From Bacteroidota bacterium (GTDB lineage: Bacteria; Bacteroidota; Ignavibacteria; Ignavibacteriales; Melioribacteraceae), in assembly GCA_023381535.1 (NCBI GenBank), contig JAMCSN010000022.1:1-64000 (forward strand): a stretch of DNA of 64,000 nucleotides, in the 5' to 3' direction. A model generated the notes under the pieces. That model was not told the origin of the DNA. It did no database searches and saw only the letters and a program-made list of their open reading frames with translations. Of this stretch, positions 28,813 to 38,354 are shown piece by piece; position 1 is the first letter of the stretch; the number at the start of each line of letters is the position of its first letter. A program made the position numbers and the translations under genes.

Positions 28813-29568
28813 ATGCGGAAGAAAGTAATTGCCGGAAACTGGAAAATGAACAACGATGTTAACGGCACTGTAAATTTGATTTCGGAAATAAAAAAAGAAC
28901 TTGGCTCAAAAAGTTTTAACGCGGATGTAATTGTTTGTCCCCCGTTTACAAATCTTGAGACAGCGTATGCATTGGTTAAAGGGTCACAGATTAAACTCGG
29001 TGCACAGAATATGTACTTTGAAGAGAGCGGCGCATTCACCGGAGAAATTTCACCTTCTATGTTAAAAAGTACCGGCTGCGAATTTGTAATTCTGGGTCAC
29101 TCCGAACGAAGAACTATTTTTCATGAAAACAATCAGACGATCAACAAGAAAATTAAGACTGCTGTAAAGCACGGATTGAAACCAATCTTCTGCATCGGTG
29201 AAACTTTGGATGAAAGAGAAAAAGGAGTAACATTCAAAGTGATCGAGACGCAAGTTAGAAACGGACTGGATGGATTAACGCAGAACGAATTATCGAACAT
29301 GATCATTGCGTACGAACCGGTTTGGGCAATAGGCACCGGCAGAAATGCCACGCCGCAACAAGCGCAGGAAGTCCATCTCTTCATTCGCGGATTGGTTGCT
29401 AAGTTATACAACCAAGACTTTGCCGATCAGTTAACAATTCAATATGGCGGAAGCGTGAAGCCTGACAACGCCAAAGAACTTCTTTCGCAGCCAGATATCG
29501 ACGGCGCACTCGTTGGAGGCGCATGTCTAAAAGCCGATTCATTCGTAAAGATTATTGACGTTGCTTAA
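28813..29568 (+). CDS. tpiA: Triosephosphate isomerase
   Basis: A 251-residue TIM barrel that interconverts dihydroxyacetone phosphate and glyceraldehyde 3-phosphate. GNWKMN (catalytic Lys), FVILGHSERR (His) and AYEPVWAIGTG (Glu) are all present, and the phosphate loop YGGSVKPDNA is intact. AGAGGA precedes ATG 28813. A terminator follows the gene. Confidence 0.97.
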   Translation: MRKKVIAGNWKMNNDVNGTVNLISEIKKELGSKSFNADVIVCPPFTNLETAYALVKGSQIKLGAQNMYFEESGAFTGEISPSMLKSTGCEFVILGHSERRTIFHENNQTINKKIKTAVKHGLKPIFCIGETLDEREKGVTFKVIETQVRNGLDGLTQNELSNMIIAYEPVWAIGTGRNATPQQAQEVHLFIRGLVAKLYNQDFADQLTIQYGGSVKPDNAKELLSQPDIDGALVGGACLKADSFVKIIDVA

Positions 29569-29600
29569 CCGTACAAAGTGATCGCTGCTAATTTGAAATT

Positions 29601-29627
29601 GGGCTCAATTTGAGCCCATATTTTTAT
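29601..29627 (+). terminator. Terminator after tpiA
   Basis: GGGCTCA (29601-29607) pairs perfectly with TGAGCCC (29611-29617) and is followed by ATATTTTTATC. The stem is short (7 bp) and GC-rich at its base. Confidence 0.7.
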
Positions 29628-29635
29628 CAATTTTA

Positions 29636-29667
29636 TTGATACCCCCCCCTTCGATTTCGTATATTTG
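29636..29667 (+). promoter_or_regulatory. Promoter with a C8 tract in the spacer
   Basis: TTGATA (29636-29641) and TATATT (29660-29665, extended to TATATTTG) are spaced by 18 bp. A run of eight C residues (29642-29649) fills the first part of the spacer, so gain or loss of one C would change promoter spacing. Transcription would start near 29673, and the TTG at 29665 lies inside the -10 element, so translation must start at ATG 29698. Confidence 0.6.
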
Positions 29668-29697
29668 CATGATTTAATTGAAGAATATTCGGTAAAA

Positions 29698-32277
29698 ATG
29701 ACAAAATCGCGCACTAGAATCCTTTCCTATATAATCTTTTTTATAACAAGTCTAACATTCGCACAGATCAAAGTCACCTCACTTCCAACGAACATGAACG
29801 GTGTTTTTGATGCGCAGTTCTACGACCAGAATGAAATTCGAAATGTTACTCTGCTGAATTCCGGCTGGTATGTTTATTATGAGAACGATCCGCAAAAGAA
29901 AGTGGAGACAACTATACCGGCAATTTTTGAAGGTGAAGAAAGTTTAGTTTTTGAAAAAGGAATTTCATTCACCAGCGATGAAGTTAAAAACAAGCAGCTG
30001 AGATTGGGGTTTTTAGGATTAAACTACTCCGCAGAAATTTTGGTAAATGGTTACAGCATTTACAAACATCAGGGCGGTTCCTATCCGTTCGAAGTAGTTT
30101 TACCAAACGATATTCTAAAAGAAAACGCGAACAATACAATTTCTGTTAAGGTCAATCGAAAACTTAATTCCGAAAATACAATTCCGGTAGAGCAGAGATT
30201 TTTGTTTCCGGTTTATGACGGCGGAATTATAAGGGATGTTTATCTTAAGTCGGTTTCGTTGTTTCACTTTTCTCAGTTAAGATATGATTACACGCTCGAT
30301 CAGAATCTTTCCAAAGCTTACTTAAATTTCAAAGTTAATGTTGAAAACTCGGCATACAAATCCGATCAAACAAATACTTCAAAAGAATTCTTAGTTAGAA
30401 TTAATTTATTTGCAAAGGGATCAGCAACCCCTCAGGTAAAAGGAGATTTTGTTCAAACGACCAATACCGAGATTCACGAATCAAATATCCAGTTGGAATT
30501 GCCAAACCCTCAGCTGTGGTCGCCGGATGCGCCTAATAGCTACACATGCGAAGTGAGCTTGCTGGAAAACGGCATTGTGGTTGATAAGACGATTCGACAA
30601 ATATCTTTCTACCAGTTGAAGAAATCCGAATCCGGATTACTCCTAAACGGTAATCCTTTTGCGTTAAAAGGAACGACATACTTCCTCAACGAAACAGCAT
30701 TGCGAAAGACAACATCTTACCAAAAGCTGAAAGACGATTTATCGTTAATCAAATCAACCGGATTCAACTCAGTAAGATTTGCGAAATGCTATCCCAATCC
30801 TTACGCGCTGCAATTATGCCGGGACATGGGTTTATTCGCATTGATAGAACTGCCGATCAACTCGGTGCCGGAAGACATCCTTTCCAAAAACGATTTTGAT
30901 TTAAGCGCCGAACACTCGCTCAAAGAGTTCATAAATATCTATTCAAAATATTCCACCGCGGTAATGTTCGGTGTAGGAAGTTCGTTTTTGCCTAATTCCG
31001 AGATCACAGAAGATTTTGTTTCTAAGTTGGGCAAGGTCGTTGAGGACAATAATTTTTTAAGTTATGCTTCGTTTGTAGGAATTCAAAAATCAAAAATAGA
31101 TGGTATAGATTTCATCGGTTTGGAATTGCTGTCTGTTCCTATTAGCCGTATCAAAGATGAAATTGACAGCACTGGCGGTAATTTTGCTGATCCATCCTTA
31201 TTTATAAGTGAATTAACTTATCCGAACTATAAGGGCGGCGCTTCCGGCTATCTCACTAAATTTTCTACCGAAGCTCAAGCTAAGTACTTCGGCGATTTTA
31301 TAAATTTTGCTAAGGACATTAGTCTCCCCGGCTTCTTCATTAACTCTCTCTATGAATATCGCGGAGCTTTTCCGTCATTATATTCCGGGTACTCATCGGA
31401 CGGACTTTACAAGTTAGGCGTCTTAGATAACTACAGAAATTTGAATGACATTGCTTACAAAGTTATTGCCTCGAAGTTAACGACCAACGAAAAAGTAACG
31501 ATACCGATTGGAGCCGCGAAAGACGATAGTCCGCTGAGCTTTATACTTTTTGCATTAGCGCTAGCAATCGTGCTGGCAGTTCTGATTAACACAAAGAAAA
31601 AATTCAGAGAAGACTGCACGCGCGCGTTGTTACGACCATATAATTTCTTCGCCGATATCCGCGACAACCGGATTCTATCCGGCATACATACTATAATAAT
31701 GATGTTAATCGAAGCCGGTGCCGGATCATTGTTGTTCACAATCCTTTTATACTTCCTCAAGTCCAGCATATTACTTGATAAAATTTTCCTTTCATTCGGC
31801 AGTGCAACTCTGATGAAGGTCGTCAGCTACCTAGCATGGAATCCACAATCTTGTTTTCTAATATTGTTTTTTGTCTTCATCGCCAAGTTTGTTCTGCTAA
31901 GTCTGGCTATTAAGCTCGCATCATTCTTTATAAAAACCAGAGTTGAAATATTCAGCATATTCTACACCGTTACATGGTCGTTTCTTCCATTCACACTTCT
32001 GCTTCCGATTGAGTTGGTCCTTTACAAGATTTTGATCGCAGGCAGCATCAACATAGTTATTTTCATTTTCTTGATAATTTATTTTTTGTGGATTCTACAA
32101 CGAATGCTAAAAGGTATCTACGTTATTTTCGATGTTCGTCCGGGCAGTGTTTACTTCTATTTCCTCCTTGTTATTGTTGTGATTCTCGGCGGCGTGGTTT
32201 TAAAATTTCAGCTGAGCCATTCCACACTTTATTATATCGGCAATGCAATTAAACAATATAAATCAATGATCTTCTAA
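29698..32277 (+). CDS. Secreted GH2-like protein fused to a six-helix membrane domain
   Basis: An 859-residue protein starting at ATG 29698. It begins with a signal peptide (about 1-23, cleavage near TFAQ). A glycoside-hydrolase-family-2 layout follows: sugar-binding jelly roll (about 45-185, with HQGGSYPFEV), an immunoglobulin-like domain (about 200-315) and a TIM-barrel-like part (about 320-600, LLNGNPFALKG and then STGFNSVRFAKCYPNP). The usual GNE that carries the acid/base Glu is replaced by GVGSS, so catalysis in the GH2 manner is doubtful; a Glu in LFISELTYP may match the nucleophile. Residues about 615-859 hold six membrane helices, faintly like Yip1 domains. It is preceded by its own promoter and is 9 bp before smc. 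Confidence 0.75.
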   Translation: MTKSRTRILSYIIFFITSLTFAQIKVTSLPTNMNGVFDAQFYDQNEIRNVTLLNSGWYVYYENDPQKKVETTIPAIFEGEESLVFEKGISFTSDEVKNKQLRLGFLGLNYSAEILVNGYSIYKHQGGSYPFEVVLPNDILKENANNTISVKVNRKLNSENTIPVEQRFLFPVYDGGIIRDVYLKSVSLFHFSQLRYDYTLDQNLSKAYLNFKVNVENSAYKSDQTNTSKEFLVRINLFAKGSATPQVKGDFVQTTNTEIHESNIQLELPNPQLWSPDAPNSYTCEVSLLENGIVVDKTIRQISFYQLKKSESGLLLNGNPFALKGTTYFLNETALRKTTSYQKLKDDLSLIKSTGFNSVRFAKCYPNPYALQLCRDMGLFALIELPINSVPEDILSKNDFDLSAEHSLKEFINIYSKYSTAVMFGVGSSFLPNSEITEDFVSKLGKVVEDNNFLSYASFVGIQKSKIDGIDFIGLELLSVPISRIKDEIDSTGGNFADPSLFISELTYPNYKGGASGYLTKFSTEAQAKYFGDFINFAKDISLPGFFINSLYEYRGAFPSLYSGYSSDGLYKLGVLDNYRNLNDIAYKVIASKLTTNEKVTIPIGAAKDDSPLSFILFALALAIVLAVLINTKKKFREDCTRALLRPYNFFADIRDNRILSGIHTIIMMLIEAGAGSLLFTILLYFLKSSILLDKIFLSFGSATLMKVVSYLAWNPQSCFLILFFVFIAKFVLLSLAIKLASFFIKTRVEIFSIFYTVTWSFLPFTLLLPIELVLYKILIAGSINIVIFIFLIIYFLWILQRMLKGIYVIFDVRPGSVYFYFLLVIVVILGGVVLKFQLSHSTLYYIGNAIKQYKSMIF

Positions 32278-32286
32278 GGGTATAGT

Positions 32287-35200
32287 TTGTTTCTATCCAA
32301 GCTGGAAATATTTGGTTTCAAATCGTTCGCGAATAAAACTAACATTGGTTTTAACCGCGGAATAACCGGCATAGTCGGTCCAAACGGTTGCGGCAAGACA
32401 AATATCGTCGATGCAATCCGATGGGTACTTGGCGAGCAGAAAACAGCAACTCTCCGCAGCGATAAAATGGAGAATGTAATTTTCAACGGAACCCGTGAGA
32501 AGAAACCGATGGGAATGTCGGAGGTTTCGCTTACACTCGTTAACGATCACGGCGTACTGCCAACTGATTATTCCGAAGTGACGATCACCAGAAGAATTTT
32601 CCGTTCGGGCGAAAGCGAGTATCTTCTAAACAAAAACCTTTGCCGCCTCAAAGATATTACGAATCTTTTCATGGATACCGGAATTGGCGCCAATGCTTAT
32701 TCCGTGATTGAATTGAAAATGGTAGAAACTATTCTTTCCAGCAAAACCGAAGAACGAAGAAAACTTTTTGAAGAAGCTGCAGGCGTTAACAAATACAAAC
32801 TGCGTCGTCGTCTTTCACTCAAAAAACTTGAGGACGTTAAAGCCGATCTGACCCGCGTTAATGATATCGTATCGGAAGTTGAGAAGACCGTGCGGTCGCT
32901 AGAACGTCAAGCCAAGCGTGCTGATCAGTACAGCCAGATACAGTCTGTTCTGCGCGAAAAAGAAATTGATTTGGGCGAACGCGAGTACGCTCACTTAAGC
33001 AATAGAAAACAAACTCTCGCGCAGGATATTACCGAGCACATTCAGAAAAAGAATCAGATTGATCTAGACATCCGCAAAATTGAAAACGAACTGATACACT
33101 ACAGAAACGAGATAAATGCAATTGATGCAGAACTCCAGGCAAAGAGAGACGAATTAGCGGATAACACGGAGCGTCTGCACAATACACAAAAGAATATTTC
33201 CGTTTCCGAAGAACGGCTCAAATCGCTTGTGAATAATCACGAGAGATTAGAAAAGGAAATTGTTGAGCTGCATCATAGGCTTGAAGAAACAAAAGATTAC
33301 ATAGTTAAAAGCAATGAAGAACTGGAAAACCTTTCTCAGAAACTGACCGACAAAACTTCCGAGTTATCAAGTCATGAGAGCGCAGTCTCTCAAAAACGCG
33401 AAGAGCTTGACAGTAAACGCGGTGAATTAAAACAGCTTAATGAAGACCGTTTTAATTTGATGAAGGATATTTCCGAAAAGGAAAACAATTTATCTAGTCT
33501 GCAAAAAGAATTAGCAAGCTACAACGCCACAGTACAAAAGCTTAATCAGAAAATTCAAAGCATTACCAATACGATTGCCAAGACTGTCGGTTTCATAGAA
33601 GAATTGCATGTTGAAAAAGACGGCGCAGAAAAGAAATTAAAAGAAACCGGCCTTCTGATTGCGCTTCGTGAAAAAGAGAAAGAAGAACTCGAGCTTAAGA
33701 CCAATCAACTAAAAGAAAACGAGATTGAAGAAAAAACTTTGCTTGCTGCTCTCAAAGAGAAGATAGAGTTTTTCCAGACGTTGATTTCAAATCTTGAAGG
33801 AGTTTCAAAAGGCGCTAAAGTTCTGTTGGAAAACAACCAATGGACTCAAAAAAGTAAAAACATTTTTGCCGACGTTGGCAACACGCAAGAGAAATACAGA
33901 TTCGCACTTGAAGCAGCGCTGCGGACAGTTCTCAATAATCTTCTGATCGATAGTGTTGACGATCTTCAAAACGCGGTTGATTATTTGCGCAATAACGACT
34001 TAGGTAAAGCGTCTTTCTATTTGCTGCGTTCCGATGAAAATGTAAAGAAAACTTTTACCGAAAGACTCACGGAGTATTCGGCAAAAAGAAAAGCCAAGAG
34101 ATTAAGCAAGGAAGAAAGTTTCATCGGCTGGGCAAAAGATTTTGTCGAGACCGATTCAAAATGGCAGCCCTACTTTGAACAAATTCTTTCTCGAATTGTA
34201 GTTACTTCTGACTTGAAATCCGCCATAGAGTTGAGCTGCCGATACCAAGCATTCAGTTTTACAACTTTAGATGGTGACTTTGTTCAAAGCAACGGAGTAA
34301 TAGAAGGCGGATCGCTGCCTAAGCAGGACGAAACTTTGTTCGGCAGACGGCAGTTGCTTGAGAATCTCAAAAAAGAATATCCAAAACATGAATCGAATGT
34401 TGAAAAGATAAAAGCTGAAATCGCCGAGATTGAAGCGAAGATTTCGAAAATCGATTTGAAGAATCTTTCCGATGCTGAAAAACTTATTGCCAGCGATATT
34501 GCAAACATCGAAAAACAAATTTCGCAGTTTGAATACGAAAAGAATAAAGCCGGCGAAGAGGTTGAATCGACCCAGAAAGAAATTCACGAAGTTGCCGAGA
34601 AAGCCAACTTGCTCGATAATCAAATCAACGAGATACAGAAAGAAATAGACGGGTTAAATGAGAAGAAGAAAGATTCGGATGATCATATTGCCAGTTACGA
34701 AGTTGAACTGAATTCGTTTGAAGAAGAATACGCCAAACTTGTGGATTACCAGAACGAACTTAAACTTGAAATCGAAAGAACAAAAGGTCAGATAGAAAAT
34801 TCCAAGAACAACATCGAACGCTCGGAGAACGACAAAGTTTCCATCGAAAGAAATATTGAGAAACGCAGAACCGATTTGAGCGCGAATGAATCGGAAACAA
34901 ATTCATTAAAAGGAAAAATCAGCGGGACGAGTCTCGAACTCAATACGATAAATTCGACGCGTGAAGAATTAATTGTACAGGAGAAGGAAGTAAGCGACAA
35001 ACTCAAAGCGATCAAGGATGAAGCCGCGAAATACGAGAACGAACTCAACAGTCTTCGTGATAACCGCCAGGAAGTTTCCGATCAAGTTCACGCATCGGAG
35101 ATAAAAGAAAACGAGATTAATCTCCGTATCGAAAACTTGATTGCTCATATAAAAGAAAATTACAGCATCAATATTGAACTGAAGCAATTCGAAGACTTGG

Positions 35201-35886
35201 AAACATTTAATTTCGAAGCCACAACGGAGGAAGTTCAAAAGCTGAAAGAAAAAATCCGCAATATTGGTCCGGTAAATTTGCTGGCGTATTCGGAATACGA
35301 AGAAGAAAAGAAGCGGTTGGATTTCCTTCACAAACAGCGCGACGATCTTGTTGAATCTGAAAAAGATTTAATCAATACAATAAACGAGATTAACGAAACC
35401 GCGCAGAAATTATTCTTGGATACGTTCGATCAGATCAGGCGGAACTTCATCAACATATTCCAGACATTGTTTAATCCCGGCGACGAAGCCGATCTATCAT
35501 TGGAAGAAGGAATCGATCCGCTGGAAGGTAAAATCGAAATTATGGCAAAGCCGAAAGGTAAGCGCCCGACTTCGATCGAACTTTTATCCGGAGGAGAAAA
35601 AACTCTTACGGCTACCGCGCTCCTTTTTGCGATTTACTTGGTTAAGCCGAGTCCGTTCTGTATTCTCGATGAAGTTGACGCGCCGCTTGATGACGCCAAC
35701 ATTGACCGCTTCACCAAATTGATAAAAGAGTTCAGCAAAAACACCCAGTTCATAATTGTTACACACAACAAAAGAACGATGGAAGCTTCCGAAACGATGT
35801 ACGGCGTTACAATGCAGGAAGAAGGCGTGTCGAAGTTAGTCGGCGTTAGATTTGAAGAAATACCCCAGAGCTATGAACCTCAATAA
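32287..35886 (+). CDS. smc: Chromosome segregation ATPase SMC
   Basis: A 1199-residue SMC protein of standard length. The N-terminal head has Walker A GPNGCGKTN (about 31-39). Two long coiled coils (about 170-490 and 680-1000) flank a hinge (about 510-670). The C-terminal head carries the signature LLSGGEKTLTATALLF (from about 1099) and Walker B FCILDEVDAPLDDAN. It starts at TTG 32287 with TAAGGG upstream; family alignment (FLSKLEIFGFKSFA) supports this start. It functions with ScpA/ScpB in chromosome compaction; those genes are not in the window. Confidence 0.96.
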   Translation: MFLSKLEIFGFKSFANKTNIGFNRGITGIVGPNGCGKTNIVDAIRWVLGEQKTATLRSDKMENVIFNGTREKKPMGMSEVSLTLVNDHGVLPTDYSEVTITRRIFRSGESEYLLNKNLCRLKDITNLFMDTGIGANAYSVIELKMVETILSSKTEERRKLFEEAAGVNKYKLRRRLSLKKLEDVKADLTRVNDIVSEVEKTVRSLERQAKRADQYSQIQSVLREKEIDLGEREYAHLSNRKQTLAQDITEHIQKKNQIDLDIRKIENELIHYRNEINAIDAELQAKRDELADNTERLHNTQKNISVSEERLKSLVNNHERLEKEIVELHHRLEETKDYIVKSNEELENLSQKLTDKTSELSSHESAVSQKREELDSKRGELKQLNEDRFNLMKDISEKENNLSSLQKELASYNATVQKLNQKIQSITNTIAKTVGFIEELHVEKDGAEKKLKETGLLIALREKEKEELELKTNQLKENEIEEKTLLAALKEKIEFFQTLISNLEGVSKGAKVLLENNQWTQKSKNIFADVGNTQEKYRFALEAALRTVLNNLLIDSVDDLQNAVDYLRNNDLGKASFYLLRSDENVKKTFTERLTEYSAKRKAKRLSKEESFIGWAKDFVETDSKWQPYFEQILSRIVVTSDLKSAIELSCRYQAFSFTTLDGDFVQSNGVIEGGSLPKQDETLFGRRQLLENLKKEYPKHESNVEKIKAEIAEIEAKISKIDLKNLSDAEKLIASDIANIEKQISQFEYEKNKAGEEVESTQKEIHEVAEKANLLDNQINEIQKEIDGLNEKKKDSDDHIASYEVELNSFEEEYAKLVDYQNELKLEIERTKGQIENSKNNIERSENDKVSIERNIEKRRTDLSANESETNSLKGKISGTSLELNTINSTREELIVQEKEVSDKLKAIKDEAAKYENELNSLRDNRQEVSDQVHASEIKENEINLRIENLIAHIKENYSINIELKQFEDLETFNFEATTEEVQKLKEKIRNIGPVNLLAYSEYEEEKKRLDFLHKQRDDLVESEKDLINTINEINETAQKLFLDTFDQIRRNFINIFQTLFNPGDEADLSLEEGIDPLEGKIEIMAKPKGKRPTSIELLSGGEKTLTATALLFAIYLVKPSPFCILDEVDAPLDDANIDRFTKLIKEFSKNTQFIIVTHNKRTMEASETMYGVTMQEEGVSKLVGVRFEEIPQSYEPQ

Positions 35887-36601
35887 TAAATCGTTCAAGA
35901 TATTTGTTGATTTCGACGGGACAATTACACGCAAAGACGTTGGCGAAGAAATGTTTCTCCGTTTCGGTGATGTTGAGAAAGCAAACGTATGGATTGATGA
36001 TTGGATCGGCCAGAAAATAAATTCGATGGAATTGTGGAAGCTGCTCTGTTCGACAGTAAAAAATTTTCATGAAGATGAGTTCGATTCGTTCTTGAACGGA
36101 ATAGAGCTGGACCCGGCGTTCAAAGAGTTTGTCGGCTTCTGTGAATCGGAAGGATTTGAAATCAGAGTACTGAGCGACGGGTTTGATTATTACATTCAGA
36201 AAGTATTGAAGCGGGAAGGATTGGAACGCCTTGAAGTGTATTCCAACAAATTAACTTTTGGCACTGAAGGAAATCTAATTCCGGAATTTCCTTTTACGGA
36301 CGAAGAATGTTCACGATGCGCAAACTGCAAAAGAAATCACGTCCTCAATTTCAGTGCGGAAGATGATTATACTTTTTACATCGGCGACGGATATACAGAC
36401 GTGTGTCCATCCCAATTTTGCGATTTTATTTTTGCGAAGAATACGCTGCTGCGGCAATGCGAAATAAACAGAGTTACGTATTTCCCATACTCCACATTTA
36501 GCGATGTAACAAAAAAAATTAGCGAGCTAAAGGACAAAAAACGGCTGCGCAAAAGACATCAAGCGGAACTGAAAAGAAGAGAAGTTTTCATTTCCGGATG
36601 A
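35873..36601 (+). CDS. HAD-IB phosphatase, MtnX/phosphoserine-phosphatase-like
   Basis: A 242-residue haloacid-dehalogenase enzyme. Motif I is VDFDGTIT, motif II is in VLSDGFDYYI, and motif IV is YIGDGYTDVCPSQF. The layout resembles 2-hydroxy-3-keto-5-methylthiopentenyl-1-phosphate phosphatases (MtnX), including a Cys-rich insertion (ECSRCANCKRNH). ATG 35873 is chosen; it overlaps the smc end by 14 bases, while TTG 35852 has no support. No other methionine-salvage gene is nearby, so the substrate is open. Confidence 0.75.
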   Translation: MNLNNKSFKIFVDFDGTITRKDVGEEMFLRFGDVEKANVWIDDWIGQKINSMELWKLLCSTVKNFHEDEFDSFLNGIELDPAFKEFVGFCESEGFEIRVLSDGFDYYIQKVLKREGLERLEVYSNKLTFGTEGNLIPEFPFTDEECSRCANCKRNHVLNFSAEDDYTFYIGDGYTDVCPSQFCDFIFAKNTLLRQCEINRVTYFPYSTFSDVTKKISELKDKKRLRKRHQAELKRREVFISG

Positions 36602-36627
36602 ACCGGAAATGAGTCGGTTAATAACTA

Positions 36628-37221
36628 ATGACTTTTTTTATGAGCAACTTTGCTAATCACATATTCAAGTACAGAAGCTACACACCGCTTCCGTTTGTGG
36701 CTTTGATGGTTGTTTTTCAGAAAGCAACTATCGAGAGCATGCTGATCGGCTTTGCAGTTCTCGCGCTTGGAGAATTCTTTCGTCTGTGGGGAGTTTCATA
36801 CGCGGGCAGCGAAACACGTACTACAAGTGGTGTCGGCGGAACATATTTAGTTGTATCCGGCGCTTACGCTTATTTGCGCAATCCTCTTTACCTCGGCAAC
36901 ATGCTGATGTACCTTGGCGTTGGAATAATGTCGATGGCTCTATTTCCCTATCTTCAAATTATCGCGCTCTGTTTCTTCTATTGGCAATATACCGTGATAA
37001 TAAAAGAAGAGGAAAATTTTTTACGCGGCAAGTATGGACAAAGTTACCTTGATTATTGTGCTTCCGTTCCTAAACTGATACCAAACTTTTCGCGATATAA
37101 AAATCCCGGTATCGAGCAGCCGACATTTAATTTGCAAGCGGGATTACGTTCCGAAAGGCGAACTTCCCAGGCAATAGTTTTAATTGTATTGTTAATAATA
37201 ATCCGTTACGCGCTGAGTTGA
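36628..37221 (+). CDS. Isoprenylcysteine carboxyl methyltransferase-like membrane methyltransferase
   Basis: A 197-residue membrane protein of the ICMT/PEMT-like methyltransferase type. Four or five membrane segments are visible. The SAM-binding region is GAYAYLRNPLYLGNMLMYLG (about 90-109), with IIKEEENFLRGKYGQSYLDYCASVPKLIP (about 130-158), the typical ICMT-like ending. The substrate is unknown. It overlaps the next gene by four bases (TTGA), so it may belong with the lipid A genes lpxB and lpxK. Confidence 0.8.
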   Translation: MTFFMSNFANHIFKYRSYTPLPFVALMVVFQKATIESMLIGFAVLALGEFFRLWGVSYAGSETRTTSGVGGTYLVVSGAYAYLRNPLYLGNMLMYLGVGIMSMALFPYLQIIALCFFYWQYTVIIKEEENFLRGKYGQSYLDYCASVPKLIPNFSRYKNPGIEQPTFNLQAGLRSERRTSQAIVLIVLLIIIRYALS

Positions 37222-38354
37222 ATAAGAAATTAATGATCATAGCGGGCGAAGCTTCCGGCGATTTGCATGGCGCCGGTTTGATAAGAGAATTAAAAAAACT
37301 CGATTCCACAATTCAGATTTTCGGTATCGGAGGCGATAGAATGATTTCCGCCGGAATGAACGCGCAATATCATATCAAACAGATGGCGTTCTTGGGATTC
37401 ATCGAAGTGCTGCGCCATTTACCGTTCATCACAAAAGTACGGAAAGAGTTGATCAAGAAAATTGAAGATGAAAAAATAAATACAGTTGTGCTGATTGATT
37501 ACCCAGGGTTCAACTTGAACATTGCAAAGAAACTTCATGCGCTTGGTAAAAAGATTATCTATTACATTGCCCCGCAAGTGTGGGCTTGGGGAACCGGAAG
37601 AATAAAAAAGATTCGGCAGTTGGTTAGCAAGATGCTGGTTGTATTTCCGTTTGAAGAAGAAATGTACAAGCATGCCGGCGTGAACGTTGAATATGTCGGT
37701 CATCCGTTGGTTGAGAGTATTGAGAACTATTCAATAATGAGCAAGGAAATTTTTTTTTCGAAATTGAATCTCGAAACCGGCAAAGAGATTTTACTGATTC
37801 TTCCCGGCAGCAGAAAACATGAGATTAGAAAAATATTTCCGGAATGTATTGCTGCGGCAGAAAAATTGTCGAAGGATTTCAATCTTCAGACTGTTGTAGC
37901 TTGCGCAGAGAATATCGACGAAAAGATTTTTAGCAGTCTTGCAACCGAAACAAATTATAAGATCGTTAAAGGATACACGTACGACTTGCTGAAACACTCG
38001 CACTTCGGAATTATTAAATCCGGAACATCAACGCTTGAAGCCGGATATTTTCAGCTTCCGTTCATCGTCGTTTACTCTACAAGTTTTATGACTTACTGGC
38101 TTGGTAAGAAAGTTGTCAACATAAGCAACATAGCAATGGCGAATATATTATTTAAAGAAACCGTTGTTGACGAGCTGATCCAGCACGACGCGAACAGAAT
38201 AAATATTTATAATAAGTGTGCCGCATTACTTTCCGATAAGGGGAAATACGATTCGCTCCGGCGAAAACTTGGTGAGTTAAAAGAAAAACTTGGCGGACTC
38301 GGGGCTTCACAAAAAGCCGCCGCGTCAATTTATGCTCTGTTGAATGAAACTTAG
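37218..38354 (+). CDS. lpxB: Lipid-A-disaccharide synthase
   Basis: A 378-residue GT19 glycosyltransferase joining UDP-diacylglucosamine and lipid X to form the lipid A disaccharide. IIAGEASGDLHGAGLIREL at the N-terminus and YYIAPQVWAWG are diagnostic; LILPGSRKHEIRK and SGTSTLEAGYFQLPFIVVY form the donor region. The start is TTG 37218, overlapping the preceding TGA; ATG 37233 (five codons on) is an alternative. A T9 run lies at 37750-37758. It groups with lpxK and a DUF374 acyltransferase. Confidence 0.94.
   Translation: MNKKLMIIAGEASGDLHGAGLIRELKKLDSTIQIFGIGGDRMISAGMNAQYHIKQMAFLGFIEVLRHLPFITKVRKELIKKIEDEKINTVVLIDYPGFNLNIAKKLHALGKKIIYYIAPQVWAWGTGRIKKIRQLVSKMLVVFPFEEEMYKHAGVNVEYVGHPLVESIENYSIMSKEIFFSKLNLETGKEILLILPGSRKHEIRKIFPECIAAAEKLSKDFNLQTVVACAENIDEKIFSSLATETNYKIVKGYTYDLLKHSHFGIIKSGTSTLEAGYFQLPFIVVYSTSFMTYWLGKKVVNISNIAMANILFKETVVDELIQHDANRINIYNKCAALLSDKGKYDSLRRKLGELKEKLGGLGASQKAAASIYALLNET

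Noticed and set aside
29665..29697. TTG 29665 as the start of the GH2-like gene
   Set aside because: It lies in the -10 element of the promoter, and the signal peptide begins properly at ATG 29698.
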